Source of the DNA: Anaerococcus degeneri
Lineage (GTDB): Bacteria > Bacillota > Clostridia > Tissierellales > Peptoniphilaceae
Direction: 5' to 3'
Assembly (NCBI RefSeq): GCF_017874475.1
Contig: NZ_JAGGLO010000001.1
Coordinates: 248,001-312,000, forward strand
DNA: 64,000 nucleotides
Shown: piece after piece, positions 1 to 8,525 of the stretch
Layout: the number at the start of each line of letters is the position of its first letter
Position numbering within the stretch: the first letter of the stretch is position 1
Notes under the pieces: model-generated
Told to the model about the DNA's origin: nothing
The model's input: the letters and a program-made list of their open reading frames with translations, nothing else
Databases searched by the model: none
Made by a program: the position numbers and the translations under genes

Positions 1-1
1 T

Positions 2-967
2 GGCAATGTAATTGAAATTATTTTTGAAGAATGGATTTCAAATATTTTTGCCATGTTAAGTTCTGATAAGGCCTATGATTTAAAAGACCTAATGGCAGGA
101 GAATATAAGGATGAGGTGATAGGAATTATCCTTGAAACCCTGGCAAAATTTAGGTCGGTTGGTCTTTCTTATGAACTAGGCCAGGCCATTTCAACCTATT
201 ATGAAGGTTTTATCACCAATAACAGGATCCTAAAGCTTAAGGCCATGAGGTGGATAAGGGGAGATATTACCACAAAGACAGAGGCTAAAAAAGACTTGGG
301 CATAAATGAAATAATAAATGACGATAATTATTTTGAGGCTATAAAAAATCTTGCCGAGCTTTTCCAAGAAATTGGCTATGCTGGCTTTGTGATAAATTTT
401 GATGAGGCGGTAAATCTCTATAAACTCCCACACGCCACAACCAGGGAAAGAAATTATGAAAAGATTTTAAATATTTACAACGAATGTAAATCAAACCAAG
501 CCAAGGGTTTGTTTATTAATTTCGGGGCGACAAGAAAGACTGTTTTTGACGAATCGAGGGGTCTAGCTTCCTATGGTGCCCTAAAGGGCAGGCTTGGAAG
601 CGAAGCTTCTATGGATAGTGATTTTGTAAATACCAACAAAACCGTCCTCGGCCTTAAAGTACTAACAGACGAAGAAATTTACACCCTCCTTGAAAATCTG
701 GTAAATATTTACAACACTCATTATAAAACACAAATATCCATAACAAGTGGTGAAATTATTTCCTACATGGAAGGCCAGCTAAATAGGCCAGGAGCAGATG
801 AGTTTTTGACCCCAAGGGCAGTGATAAAGGATTTTATAGAAATCCTTGACATAAAAAGGCAAAATCCTAATACAGAAATTGCTGATCTTTTAGCTGATAA
901 ATTTGGAAACCTACTTCCAGTTTCAAAAGACCCTGACAACCTAGATGACGAAATAGAAGTGATATGA
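2..967 (+). CDS. BrxD-like (DUF2791) ATP-binding protein, 3' part of gene
   Basis: The reading frame is open from the second base, so the gene starts before the window and at least 321 residues are visible. An internal ATG at 53 is probably not the real start. The visible part matches the C-terminal portion of DUF2791/BrxD-type P-loop ATPases: a segment with RGDI and a following LGI, then a hydrophobic strand ending in NFDEAVNL (Walker B-like, equivalent to the family's GY-G-l-DE motif), an RNYEKILN stretch, and a FGATRKTVFDE...LASYGALKGRLG block like the family's G-TP-F-D-RG-SY-AL-RL signature. The Walker A would lie upstream. The stop overlaps the helicase start by 4 nt (ATGA), so the two are co-translated. 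In BREX and in TerB-linked cassettes such ATPases are paired with Lhr-like helicases. Family assignment is from remembered motifs; the defence role is inference. Confidence 0.7.
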   Translation, partial: GNVIEIIFEEWISNIFAMLSSDKAYDLKDLMAGEYKDEVIGIILETLAKFRSVGLSYELGQAISTYYEGFITNNRILKLKAMRWIRGDITTKTEAKKDLGINEIINDDNYFEAIKNLAELFQEIGYAGFVINFDEAVNLYKLPHATTRERNYEKILNIYNECKSNQAKGLFINFGATRKTVFDESRGLASYGALKGRLGSEASMDSDFVNTNKTVLGLKVLTDEEIYTLLENLVNIYNTHYKTQISITSGEIISYMEGQLNRPGADEFLTPRAVIKDFIEILDIKRQNPNTEIADLLADKFGNLLPVSKDPDNLDDEIEVI

Positions 968-3054
968 CAAAGACTTATGACCTATTATCTAGGGATATGA
1001 GGAAATATATCTACGAAAAAGGCTGGCCATCACTTACAAAGATTCAAGATGCAGCAATCAAGCACGTATATAGTTCGGAAAATAATTTAATCCTTGCAGC
1101 TCCAACAGCATCTGGGAAAACTGAGGCAGCCTTTTTGCCAGCTATTTCTCAGTCACAAGATATTAAAAATAAGCTGAAAATTTTATACATTTCACCTTTG
1201 ATTGCCCTTATTAATGACCAATTTAAAAGAATCACTGAAATGTGCGAAGACCTTGATATAGGGGTTACTAGCTGGCACTCAGAGGCATCAGCCAGCCAAA
1301 AGGAAAAGCTTGTGGAAAGTCCTTCTGGCATCTTACTTATAACTCCAGAATCCCTGGAAGCTATGCTAATTTCAGATAAGGGAAGGGCAGAAGTTCTATT
1401 TAAGGACCTAGATTTTATTATAGTTGATGAAATCCACGGATTTTTGGATTCAAATAGGGGCCTTCAATTGAAGTCTCTCCTTGTGAGAATACAAAATTAT
1501 ACAGAAAAAATTCCTAGAATGTTGGGCCTTTCTGCAACTATAGGTGATAAAAACTACGACCTAGCCAAAAGTTTTATCCTAAATGGGAGAGATACTAATA
1601 TCCTTCTAGATAGGTCAAAAAATGACTTAGTGACTAGTCTTGATTATATAGAATGCCAAGATGTAAACGAAGAAATCGCCAAGAAAATTTTGGCATATAG
1701 TCTTGGAAAATCTACCCTTGTTTTTCCAAATTCCAGGGCCAAGGTTGAAAAGCTATCCTATTTGCTAAAAAAACTTGTGGCAGAAAATCCCTATGACATT
1801 AAGGTTTTTTCTCACCATTCTTCAATTTCAAAGATAAAGCGAACAGAAATTGAAAATTTTGCCAAAACTAGCAGGCAAGATTTTATAATTGTAGCAACAT
1901 CTACCTTAGAACTTGGAATTGACATAGGGGCGGTTGACCAAGTTATCCAAGTAGGATCTCCAGCATCAGTTTTATCTTTATCCCAAAGGCTCGGTAGGTC
2001 AGGAAGAAGAACTCGTAAATCAGTCATCCATCAAATCTCCACTGATAAGTGGGATCTAGCCCAAGCCTTGACTTCCTTGATGCTTTTTGAGGAAGGAAAG
2101 CTTGATAAGATAGACGTCCCAAAAAAATCCTACGATATTTTTGCCCACCAAGTTCTAGCGACCCTACTTGAAAAAAACGGCTTACATATAGAAGAATATT
2201 ATAAATTAAACCAAGATTTAAAATCTTTTATAGATATTTCTGACGAAGAATTTATGACCCTAACTAAATATCTTTTAGAAAAAGATTTTGTAGAAGAAAT
2301 TGACGGTCAATATATAGTCGGTATGGAAGCTGAAAAATTAATGACAATGGGTTCTTTTTATAACCAATTTGTGGCGAAAAAAACTTACAGAGTCCAAACT
2401 GACAAGGCAACCTTGGGAGAAATTGAACTTGGAGAAAATCTAAGGGTGGCAGATAGGATTTATCTTTCTGGTCAAGTATGGAAAATCGAAGCTATAAACC
2501 ACAAGACTCGAAAAATCAGGGTAAGCCTTTCTGAAAAGGCAAACGCTAGGAGCTTTGCAGGAACGGGCGGATTTGAAATTAGCGGAGAAGTAAGGGAAAA
2601 GATGGAAGAAATTTTATTAAATCCGTCGAAGATTGACCTTGATGAAAAAATAAAAGAAATAATTCATAAATTGGGCGAAGAAATCTCTGATGAAACCTAT
2701 CACTTTGTAGACCTTGATGGCAAGACTGGCCTTAGGACTTTTAGGTCAACGAAAGTCAATAAGACCCTAGCCCTTATGTTAAATATAAAAACAAAGTCCT
2801 TTGATTATTATGTCGAAGATAAGTCATCAACCATATTGGGACCGAAAATCAAAAAAGATTTTGAAGATCTAAGGCAAAATCCCCTTGAAGACTCTGATAT
2901 ACAAGCTTTTCTAAGCGAAAATCCAAGACTTATAGAAGGCTATATCTCCTTGAATAAGTTTATGGTCCTTGTGCCTGATTCATTGAAAGTTATTTATATT
3001 ATAGAAAATATCCTAGACCTAAGTGGAGCAAAAGAATACTTACAAAACTTGTAA
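964..3054 (+). CDS. Lhr/BrxHI-like DEAD/DEAH-box superfamily 2 helicase
   Basis: A 696-residue SF2 helicase. Motif I is APTASGKTE (residues 46-54), motif II is DEIH (155-158), motif III is SAT (190-192). The second RecA domain has a TSTLELGIDIG stretch followed by QRLGRSGRR (motif VI). The DEIH box and the GIDIG/QRLGRSGRR combination are typical of Lhr-like helicases. The C-terminal 280 residues are a separate accessory region. The start ATG overlaps the stop of the BrxD-like gene by 4 nt. BrxHI helicases occur next to BrxD in BREX-like loci and similar pairs occur in TerB-associated cassettes, so a role in anti-phage or genome-conflict response is plausible. Unwinding polarity and substrate cannot be read from sequence. 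A general repair helicase is the alternative. Confidence 0.75.
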   Translation: MTKTYDLLSRDMRKYIYEKGWPSLTKIQDAAIKHVYSSENNLILAAPTASGKTEAAFLPAISQSQDIKNKLKILYISPLIALINDQFKRITEMCEDLDIGVTSWHSEASASQKEKLVESPSGILLITPESLEAMLISDKGRAEVLFKDLDFIIVDEIHGFLDSNRGLQLKSLLVRIQNYTEKIPRMLGLSATIGDKNYDLAKSFILNGRDTNILLDRSKNDLVTSLDYIECQDVNEEIAKKILAYSLGKSTLVFPNSRAKVEKLSYLLKKLVAENPYDIKVFSHHSSISKIKRTEIENFAKTSRQDFIIVATSTLELGIDIGAVDQVIQVGSPASVLSLSQRLGRSGRRTRKSVIHQISTDKWDLAQALTSLMLFEEGKLDKIDVPKKSYDIFAHQVLATLLEKNGLHIEEYYKLNQDLKSFIDISDEEFMTLTKYLLEKDFVEEIDGQYIVGMEAEKLMTMGSFYNQFVAKKTYRVQTDKATLGEIELGENLRVADRIYLSGQVWKIEAINHKTRKIRVSLSEKANARSFAGTGGFEISGEVREKMEEILLNPSKIDLDEKIKEIIHKLGEEISDETYHFVDLDGKTGLRTFRSTKVNKTLALMLNIKTKSFDYYVEDKSSTILGPKIKKDFEDLRQNPLEDSDIQAFLSENPRLIEGYISLNKFMVLVPDSLKVIYIIENILDLSGAKEYLQNL

Positions 3055-3112
3055 TTAAATTTTTCCTTATTTCGTGTTATTATTAAATTAACATAAAGAT
3101 AAGGAGGATATT

Positions 3113-3838
3113 ATGAAACATATAAAAGAAATGTTACTTATAGGCCTAATAGTTTTTGGAGGTATTTTTCTAAAGGCATCTGGTTCTATAGGACAAAAAG
3201 ATTATGAAAACGAACTAAGGGACAAGAAGGCCAAGGTGGAAGAATACTTGGGTCAAGTAGAAGGAGTGGAGAAAGAATTTGTAGAAAAAATTCTAAACCA
3301 CCAGGACAAAAATCCAAGCGTGGCTGTATTCGAAATTACAAATGTAGACACAGGTGAGTCTTACAAAAGAATACAGGCTAGTGATAAGGAAAATAAAATT
3401 GAAATTGGCGGTAGACTTGATGATACAATCTTTTTTAGAAAAGGCAATGAAAGATTTTGGATAGATCCAAGTAAAAAAATTTATTACACAGATACTTTTG
3501 ATTACAGCAAAAATCCAAAAGAGCCTTCTATTATTTCTAGTAATGAACATTGGATTTACGAAAAATTCCTAAGTGGCTATGACAAAGGTATCGAAAAAAT
3601 TGGCGACACCTATAAGGTGACTTGCCTTGATGATTTAAACAAGGGCTCTTATGATATTTACGACCTAGAGGGAAATTGGCTAGAATCTTTCACCGACAAT
3701 AGCCAAGGAAGATGGAAGGAAGTTCTTGTTTCAGAAACTACAGATGTTAATGAAATATACGAAAAACTCCTAGACCTAAAAGATACCTATACAAGGGTTG
3801 ATGATTTAGGTCAAATAAAAAACAAAGGTAAGCAATGA
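3113..3838 (+). CDS. Membrane-anchored extracytoplasmic protein heading the Bce-type operon
   Basis: A 241-residue protein preceded by a strong AAGGAGG site. It opens with a short basic segment and one hydrophobic stretch (about residues 7-24), consistent with an uncleaved signal anchor; I see no lipobox Cys. The rest is hydrophilic, rich in Lys/Asp/Glu/Tyr, and would lie outside the membrane. I do not recognise the family. Its stop codon overlaps the start of the downstream ABC ATPase gene (ATGA), so it is translationally coupled to a Bce-type transporter. An accessory role such as binding the peptide antibiotic or helping sense it is inference from position only. Confidence 0.65.
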   Translation: MKHIKEMLLIGLIVFGGIFLKASGSIGQKDYENELRDKKAKVEEYLGQVEGVEKEFVEKILNHQDKNPSVAVFEITNVDTGESYKRIQASDKENKIEIGGRLDDTIFFRKGNERFWIDPSKKIYYTDTFDYSKNPKEPSIISSNEHWIYEKFLSGYDKGIEKIGDTYKVTCLDDLNKGSYDIYDLEGNWLESFTDNSQGRWKEVLVSETTDVNEIYEKLLDLKDTYTRVDDLGQIKNKGKQ

Positions 3839-4581
3839 AATTTGAGAGAATTTTAAAAGTAGAAAATCTTGAAAAATATTATAGTAAGGAAGACAAAAGG
3901 GTCTTATCCCAGCTAAACTTTGACCTTCTTGAAGGAGAGTTTTTAGGCCTAATGGGCAAGTCTGGCTCAGGTAAGACTACTATCCTTAATTGTATAGCAA
4001 GCATAGGGTCCTTTAACAAGGGCTCTATTTCCTATTATGATAGGGATATTTCACTCTTTAAGAGGAGGGCGATTTCTTCCTATAGGAAAAATGTGATTTC
4101 TTATATTTACCAAGATTTTAAACTGATTGATATTCTCACAGCTTATGAAAATATAATTTTGCCTTTAAATATTGCTAATAAGCCAATTGATAAGGCAAGG
4201 GTCTTAGAAATTGCAAAGATTTTAGAAATTGAGGACATACTTGATTCTTATCCGGAAAGTCTTTCTGGAGGGGAAAAGCAAAGGGTAGGTATAGCAAGGG
4301 CATTGATAAAAGATTCAAAGATTATCCTTGCCGATGAGCCAACAAGTTCTCTGGATAGCAAGCTTAGCGCAAATGTCCTAAGACTTTTAAAAACTTTTAA
4401 TAAGGTTCACAAAAGATCAATAATAATGGCAAGTCACGACACAAGAGCGATTTCTTTTACAGATAGGGTTTTATTTTTAGATGACGGCAAGATTTATAAC
4501 GAGCTAAGGCGCAAGGAAAATGAGTCTAGGGAAGAATTCTTACATAGAATTGAAAACGCAGATAGGAAGTTTTTCAGATGA
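3835..4581 (+). CDS. BceA-type ABC transporter ATP-binding protein
   Basis: A 248-residue ATPase of the MacB/LolD/BceA class. It has Walker A GKSGSGKTT, Q-loop region IYQDFKLID, signature LSGGEKQRVGIARAL, Walker B ILADEPTSSLD and an H-loop ASHD. Length and the LSGGEKQR form match ATPases that work with FtsX-type permeases, which couple ATP hydrolysis to movement in an extracytoplasmic domain rather than bulk transport. It overlaps both neighbours by 4 nt, so stoichiometric expression with the permease is likely. With the following response regulator and short-loop kinase it forms a complete Bce-like detoxification module, known in Firmicutes for bacitracin, nisin and similar lipid II-directed peptides. 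The actual peptide is unknown. Confidence 0.9.
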   Translation: MKFERILKVENLEKYYSKEDKRVLSQLNFDLLEGEFLGLMGKSGSGKTTILNCIASIGSFNKGSISYYDRDISLFKRRAISSYRKNVISYIYQDFKLIDILTAYENIILPLNIANKPIDKARVLEIAKILEIEDILDSYPESLSGGEKQRVGIARALIKDSKIILADEPTSSLDSKLSANVLRLLKTFNKVHKRSIIMASHDTRAISFTDRVLFLDDGKIYNELRRKENESREEFLHRIENADRKFFR

Positions 4582-6476
4582 AAAGAAATGAATCTAGCAC
4601 AAAACTTTATCTTTTAATCTTAATAATTTCTTCCATAACATCCTACATAATTTTATCCATCGATAAGTCGGAAGTTTTTTCCTATATCTACGAGGAAAAT
4701 AGGTATTATCTTTTAGATACAGTTAGGCTGATTTACATAATTTCCCTAATTTTTATTTTTATTTTGATTTATTATGCGAGTTTTTACTTGATAAGCGAGA
4801 GGAAAAACGACATTGGACTTTTGATGGCAGAAGGGCTAGGACAAAAGAAGTTATTTAAGCTTCTTTTTAAGGATTCCCTAAAAGACCTTATGAGGGCAAA
4901 TATTTTGGGCCTATCCATATCTATTTTCATCAATGAATTTATAAACCTTTTGACTGTAAAGGTCCTAAGTCTGGGTCTGACTTTCCATAATTTCAGCCTA
5001 TCATTTAAGGCCATTATTTTGACTCTGGTTATAAGTTTGTTTTTAAACAGCCTATCAATTCACACAATTGTGAGAGATTTTTATAAGAAGAATCCAGATG
5101 AGATTTTTAGGGGCGAGATAAGGTCAAGGTCTGATTCCTTTCTATTTTTGGCCCTAGTTTTATTTTTACTAGGAACAATTTTAAATTATGATTATTTTTG
5201 GGAAGATTTACTCTTCCTACTAAGTCTTATAAGTATATTTTTGCTTATACTTTTTTTTATATTATCAAAAATTCTCCAAAAGACCAGCGAGAGGGATTTG
5301 ATTGTAAGGAAAAGTTTGAGCCTAACCTTCAAAAAAGACAAGGCTTCCCTCTTATTTACAAGTTTTATGCTAATTGTAGGGACCTATATCCTTGCGTACA
5401 CAATTTTAACAAGTATGGCATCCAGAAATGCCTTAGAAAGACCAGCAGACTTTACACTCTATGAATCTCAGGAAAAGATAGATAATTTATCGAAAGACCA
5501 AGACATGGGCCAAATGATAGGGGAAATTTATCCGGTTTATGGTTATGAGTATTGGGATATTGACACGAGTGAAATTTACAATTTGGTTAGGGCAAATATT
5601 AGTCTTGATAGGTCTACTAAAAATGATTTTTTCTTTGAGCCACGATTTTTACTTAAGGAATCCTCTTTCGAAAATATTTATAAGAGCGTGTTTAGCCTGG
5701 GGGATAAGGAAGCCATCCTTTTAGCAAGTAACGAAAATGAAAAATACGCCTTAGAAGATACCATTTCCAAAGAAAGCTTATTTATAAAGCTAGGAGGCGA
5801 GGAATTTAAGGTAATACCCCTTCTTATGTCAAATAAAATTTTTTCCAATGATGTGATTAGCCTTTCAAGCATGGTTGTTGTAAATGATAAAGTATATCAA
5901 AATCTCATAGGAGATAAGGCTCCCTTTGCCTACAATGTGAATTTGAGAAAAGATTTTGTAAACTCCTTTGGTTTCTCTAAGGGGTCAGATATGTTAAGAC
6001 AGGCTTTCATAGACAGGGGATATAAGTACGAATCCTACATCTGGCAGGCGAAAAATGCTATATCTAAGATTACAGAAAACCTATATACCTATTTTTATTT
6101 GAGTTTGATTTTTATCCTGGCAGGTCTAAGCTTTTTTACAATTAGGATTTTCATGCTCTTTGAAAAGTCTAAGGAAAAATTAAGAATCCTAAGCCTCATG
6201 GGCCAAGATATGGAAGAAATTAGGTCTATAATTAAAAAGGAATATACAACGCTTTTTCTCACTGTGGGCCTTGTTTCAATTATTGTGTCAATATTTTTAT
6301 TTACCAACATACCATATACAATGGATATATTTTCAAAATTAAAGCTTAGTAAAATTATAGGGACCTTGTCCCTAATTAGTCTTGGGATTTTGGTCTTAAT
6401 AGGCCTATTTTTGAGGTTTATTCTAAGGATGAGCTACGAAAGGATACTTAATTATGAAGAAGATTTTAATAATTGA
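4578..6476 (+). CDS. BceB-type FtsX-family ABC permease
   Basis: A 632-residue integral membrane protein. Hydrophobic segments cluster at about residues 10-30, 50-75, 105-125, 140-160 and 190-270, then a hydrophilic domain of roughly 200 residues is followed by further membrane segments near the C-terminus. One large extracellular domain inside a many-helix permease is the hallmark of BceB-type transporters, which act as both resistance pump and sensor partner for a BceS-like kinase. The gene overlaps the ATPase gene by 4 nt and the response regulator gene by 23 nt. The extracellular domain is what diverges with substrate, so specificity cannot be given. Confidence 0.85.
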   Translation: MKRNESSTKLYLLILIISSITSYIILSIDKSEVFSYIYEENRYYLLDTVRLIYIISLIFIFILIYYASFYLISERKNDIGLLMAEGLGQKKLFKLLFKDSLKDLMRANILGLSISIFINEFINLLTVKVLSLGLTFHNFSLSFKAIILTLVISLFLNSLSIHTIVRDFYKKNPDEIFRGEIRSRSDSFLFLALVLFLLGTILNYDYFWEDLLFLLSLISIFLLILFFILSKILQKTSERDLIVRKSLSLTFKKDKASLLFTSFMLIVGTYILAYTILTSMASRNALERPADFTLYESQEKIDNLSKDQDMGQMIGEIYPVYGYEYWDIDTSEIYNLVRANISLDRSTKNDFFFEPRFLLKESSFENIYKSVFSLGDKEAILLASNENEKYALEDTISKESLFIKLGGEEFKVIPLLMSNKIFSNDVISLSSMVVVNDKVYQNLIGDKAPFAYNVNLRKDFVNSFGFSKGSDMLRQAFIDRGYKYESYIWQAKNAISKITENLYTYFYLSLIFILAGLSFFTIRIFMLFEKSKEKLRILSLMGQDMEEIRSIIKKEYTTLFLTVGLVSIIVSIFLFTNIPYTMDIFSKLKLSKIIGTLSLISLGILVLIGLFLRFILRMSYERILNYEEDFNN

Positions 6477-7122
6477 AGATGACAGAAACCTCTTAAAAGA
6501 ACTAAGGGAATTTTTAGAAAGAAATGGCTATCAAGTAGAAAGTGTGGATAATTTCTTGATAGCAAGTCAGATTGCCCTTGAAATGAGGCCTGACCTTGTA
6601 ATTTTGGATATAAACCTACCTGGGATTTCTGGTTTCGATATTTGTAAGGAAATAAAGGAAAAGTCAAATATCCCAGTTTTGATGCTTACATCGAGGGTTG
6701 GGATTGAAGATGAAATCAAAGGCCTTGAAATCGGAGCTGATGAATATTTGGCAAAGCCAGTTGATACAAGGAGATTAATTTTGAGGATGGAAAAGCTTTT
6801 AGATCTTTTTGACCATTTCCAAGATATTATAAGTGTCGGGGACTTAAGCCTTGAATTATCAACATGTAAATTATCTTACAAAGAAGCTTACTTAATTTTG
6901 CCCCAAACTGAAGCCGACATAATAAAAAAACTAATGGAATCCTACCCTCAAATTGTCACAAAGGATGAACTTTTGATGGCGGTTTGGTCTACAATTTATA
7001 TTGACGAAAACATCCTTCAAGTAAATATAACAAGGTTAAGAAAAAAACTTAAAAACCTGGGCCCTTATAATATCTACAACAAGAGGGGCCAGGGTTACGG
7101 CCTAGGAGAGATAGATGACTAG
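6454..7122 (+). CDS. BceR-like OmpR-family response regulator
   Basis: A 222-residue two-domain regulator. The receiver has acidic residues E8-D9-D10, phospho-acceptor D52 (within ILDINLPG), and the conserved Thr and Lys of MLTSR and AKP. The C-terminal winged helix is of the OmpR/PhoB type, with an ITRLRKKL recognition-helix region and a final RGQGYGL turn. It starts inside the end of the permease gene and overlaps the kinase gene by 8 nt. By analogy with BceR it should activate its own transporter operon when the permease signals peptide load. No operator repeat could be identified with confidence upstream of the operon. Confidence 0.9.
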   Translation: MKKILIIEDDRNLLKELREFLERNGYQVESVDNFLIASQIALEMRPDLVILDINLPGISGFDICKEIKEKSNIPVLMLTSRVGIEDEIKGLEIGADEYLAKPVDTRRLILRMEKLLDLFDHFQDIISVGDLSLELSTCKLSYKEAYLILPQTEADIIKKLMESYPQIVTKDELLMAVWSTIYIDENILQVNITRLRKKLKNLGPYNIYNKRGQGYGLGEIDD

Positions 7123-8083
7123 CACATTAAAAGACGGACTTCTTTGGATAATTGCCTTCCTAGCCTTGGATGCCTTATTTATTTTTTTAATCTACCTAAT
7201 AAGTCCGGGCCTAATAAGAAATTTCATAATATTTATCCTCTTATTTACAATTTTGGCCCTTGCCTTTATTCTAAGATCAATTAAAAAGAAAAATGAAAAG
7301 AAAAAGGCCCTCCTTGAGGAATTTTTGCTAAATAATTCCTTTATGGCCAAGGATATGCTTGTGGCAGAATTCGGCCATGACTATGGACAAATCTTTGAAG
7401 ACTTTCAAAGGACTATAAAGATTAAGGATAAGAGACTTGAAGAGTCTAGGGCCAAGCTTATTTCTTATAGGGATTTTATAGAAATGTGGGCCCACGAGAT
7501 AAAAACTCCACTTGCCTTTGCAAATTTATTTCTTGAAAACCACAAAAATGATTTTGACAGGGAAAGCCTCGATAAACTTAGTCTTGCCAACACAAATATA
7601 GAAAATTATATCAACCAAATCCTTTACTACGCAAGAGTCGATGCCAACAAAAAAGATTACAAGATGGAAGATGTCCTCATTAGAGAATGTCTAGATGAAG
7701 CCATCAAGGCCTATTATCCATTGATTGCAGAAGAGGGGATTATAATTAAGGAAGATGTGGGAGAAGTAAAAGTATTTACAGATAAAAATACCCTGGTATT
7801 TATCATTTCCCAGATTATTTCAAATGCTATTAAATATTGTGATGGCGTTATAAACATCACTAATAAGGGTAAAAATCTTTATATAGGAAATAACGGACCA
7901 AAGGTTGCAGACCAGGATATAGCTTTTATCTTTGAAAAGGCCTTCACAGGCGAAGTTGACAAGATTCATAAATCAACAGGCATGGGTCTATATCTCGCAA
8001 AACTCTACGCTAAGGACATAGCAATAGACATAGAGGTGGTCGAAAATAGGGACGGAAACTTTGTAATAGCCTTAAAACAATAA
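7115..8083 (+). CDS. BceS-like intramembrane-sensing histidine kinase
   Basis: A 322-residue kinase with two N-terminal membrane helices (about residues 8-29 and 34-53) joined by a turn of only a few residues, so it has no real extracellular sensor. This is the intramembrane-sensing architecture of BceS. The phosphorylated His is H127 in MWAHEIKTPLAF, the Bce-subfamily form of the H box. ATP-binding motifs follow: an N box near SNAIKY, GNNGP, and STGMGLYLAK. It overlaps the regulator gene by 8 nt. The signal most likely comes from the neighbouring permease (established for Bce systems; inferred here). Confidence 0.9.
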   Translation: MTSTLKDGLLWIIAFLALDALFIFLIYLISPGLIRNFIIFILLFTILALAFILRSIKKKNEKKKALLEEFLLNNSFMAKDMLVAEFGHDYGQIFEDFQRTIKIKDKRLEESRAKLISYRDFIEMWAHEIKTPLAFANLFLENHKNDFDRESLDKLSLANTNIENYINQILYYARVDANKKDYKMEDVLIRECLDEAIKAYYPLIAEEGIIIKEDVGEVKVFTDKNTLVFIISQIISNAIKYCDGVINITNKGKNLYIGNNGPKVADQDIAFIFEKAFTGEVDKIHKSTGMGLYLAKLYAKDIAIDIEVVENRDGNFVIALKQ

Positions 8084-8092
8084 GGAGAATAT

Positions 8093-8524
8093 ATGATTTT
8101 AAAACCCTACAGGGCAGTATTTAGCCTCCATGATTCGAAAATTTTCGATATCAAGAGGAGGGAAAAGGACCTTGAAATAAGCCTAGCAAGTATGGTTATT
8201 TTTGAAAATGACAAGAATTTGGCCATAGATAATCCAAAAATCATCTGCCATGACCTCATAGATATAGAAACTAATATGGATTGTCCTGTGAGGATAGTAG
8301 GTTTTGAGAAAGAGGCTAAAAAATTAACTTTAGATGAATTTAAGGACTACACCTTTGATATTATAGAAGAAGCCTATGGGGAAGGTATCATTCACTTTTA
8401 TGGGATAGGAAATATTTATAAAGATGAGAAACCATCCGCCTTTGATATGACCATAGATATTTTCTATAGGGGAGAGATAGAGGCTATTTGGAAGAAGAAA
8501 AAACAGATTGAAATTAAGGGATAG
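8093..8524 (+). CDS. Hypothetical protein between the Bce-like kinase and the HEPN-nuclease gene
   Basis: A 143-residue soluble protein, rich in Ile/Asp/Glu/Lys, with no signal peptide or membrane segment. It has its own AAGGAG site and starts 9 bp after the kinase stop, so it probably shares the transcript. The next gene starts 1 bp after its stop. I do not recognise the family. Its tight placement between a Bce-like sensor module and a HEPN-nuclease-like gene makes it a candidate partner of the latter, such as an antitoxin-like or adaptor protein; that is inference from position only. Confidence 0.6.
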   Translation: MILKPYRAVFSLHDSKIFDIKRREKDLEISLASMVIFENDKNLAIDNPKIICHDLIDIETNMDCPVRIVGFEKEAKKLTLDEFKDYTFDIIEEAYGEGIIHFYGIGNIYKDEKPSAFDMTIDIFYRGEIEAIWKKKKQIEIKG

Positions 8525-8525
8525 T

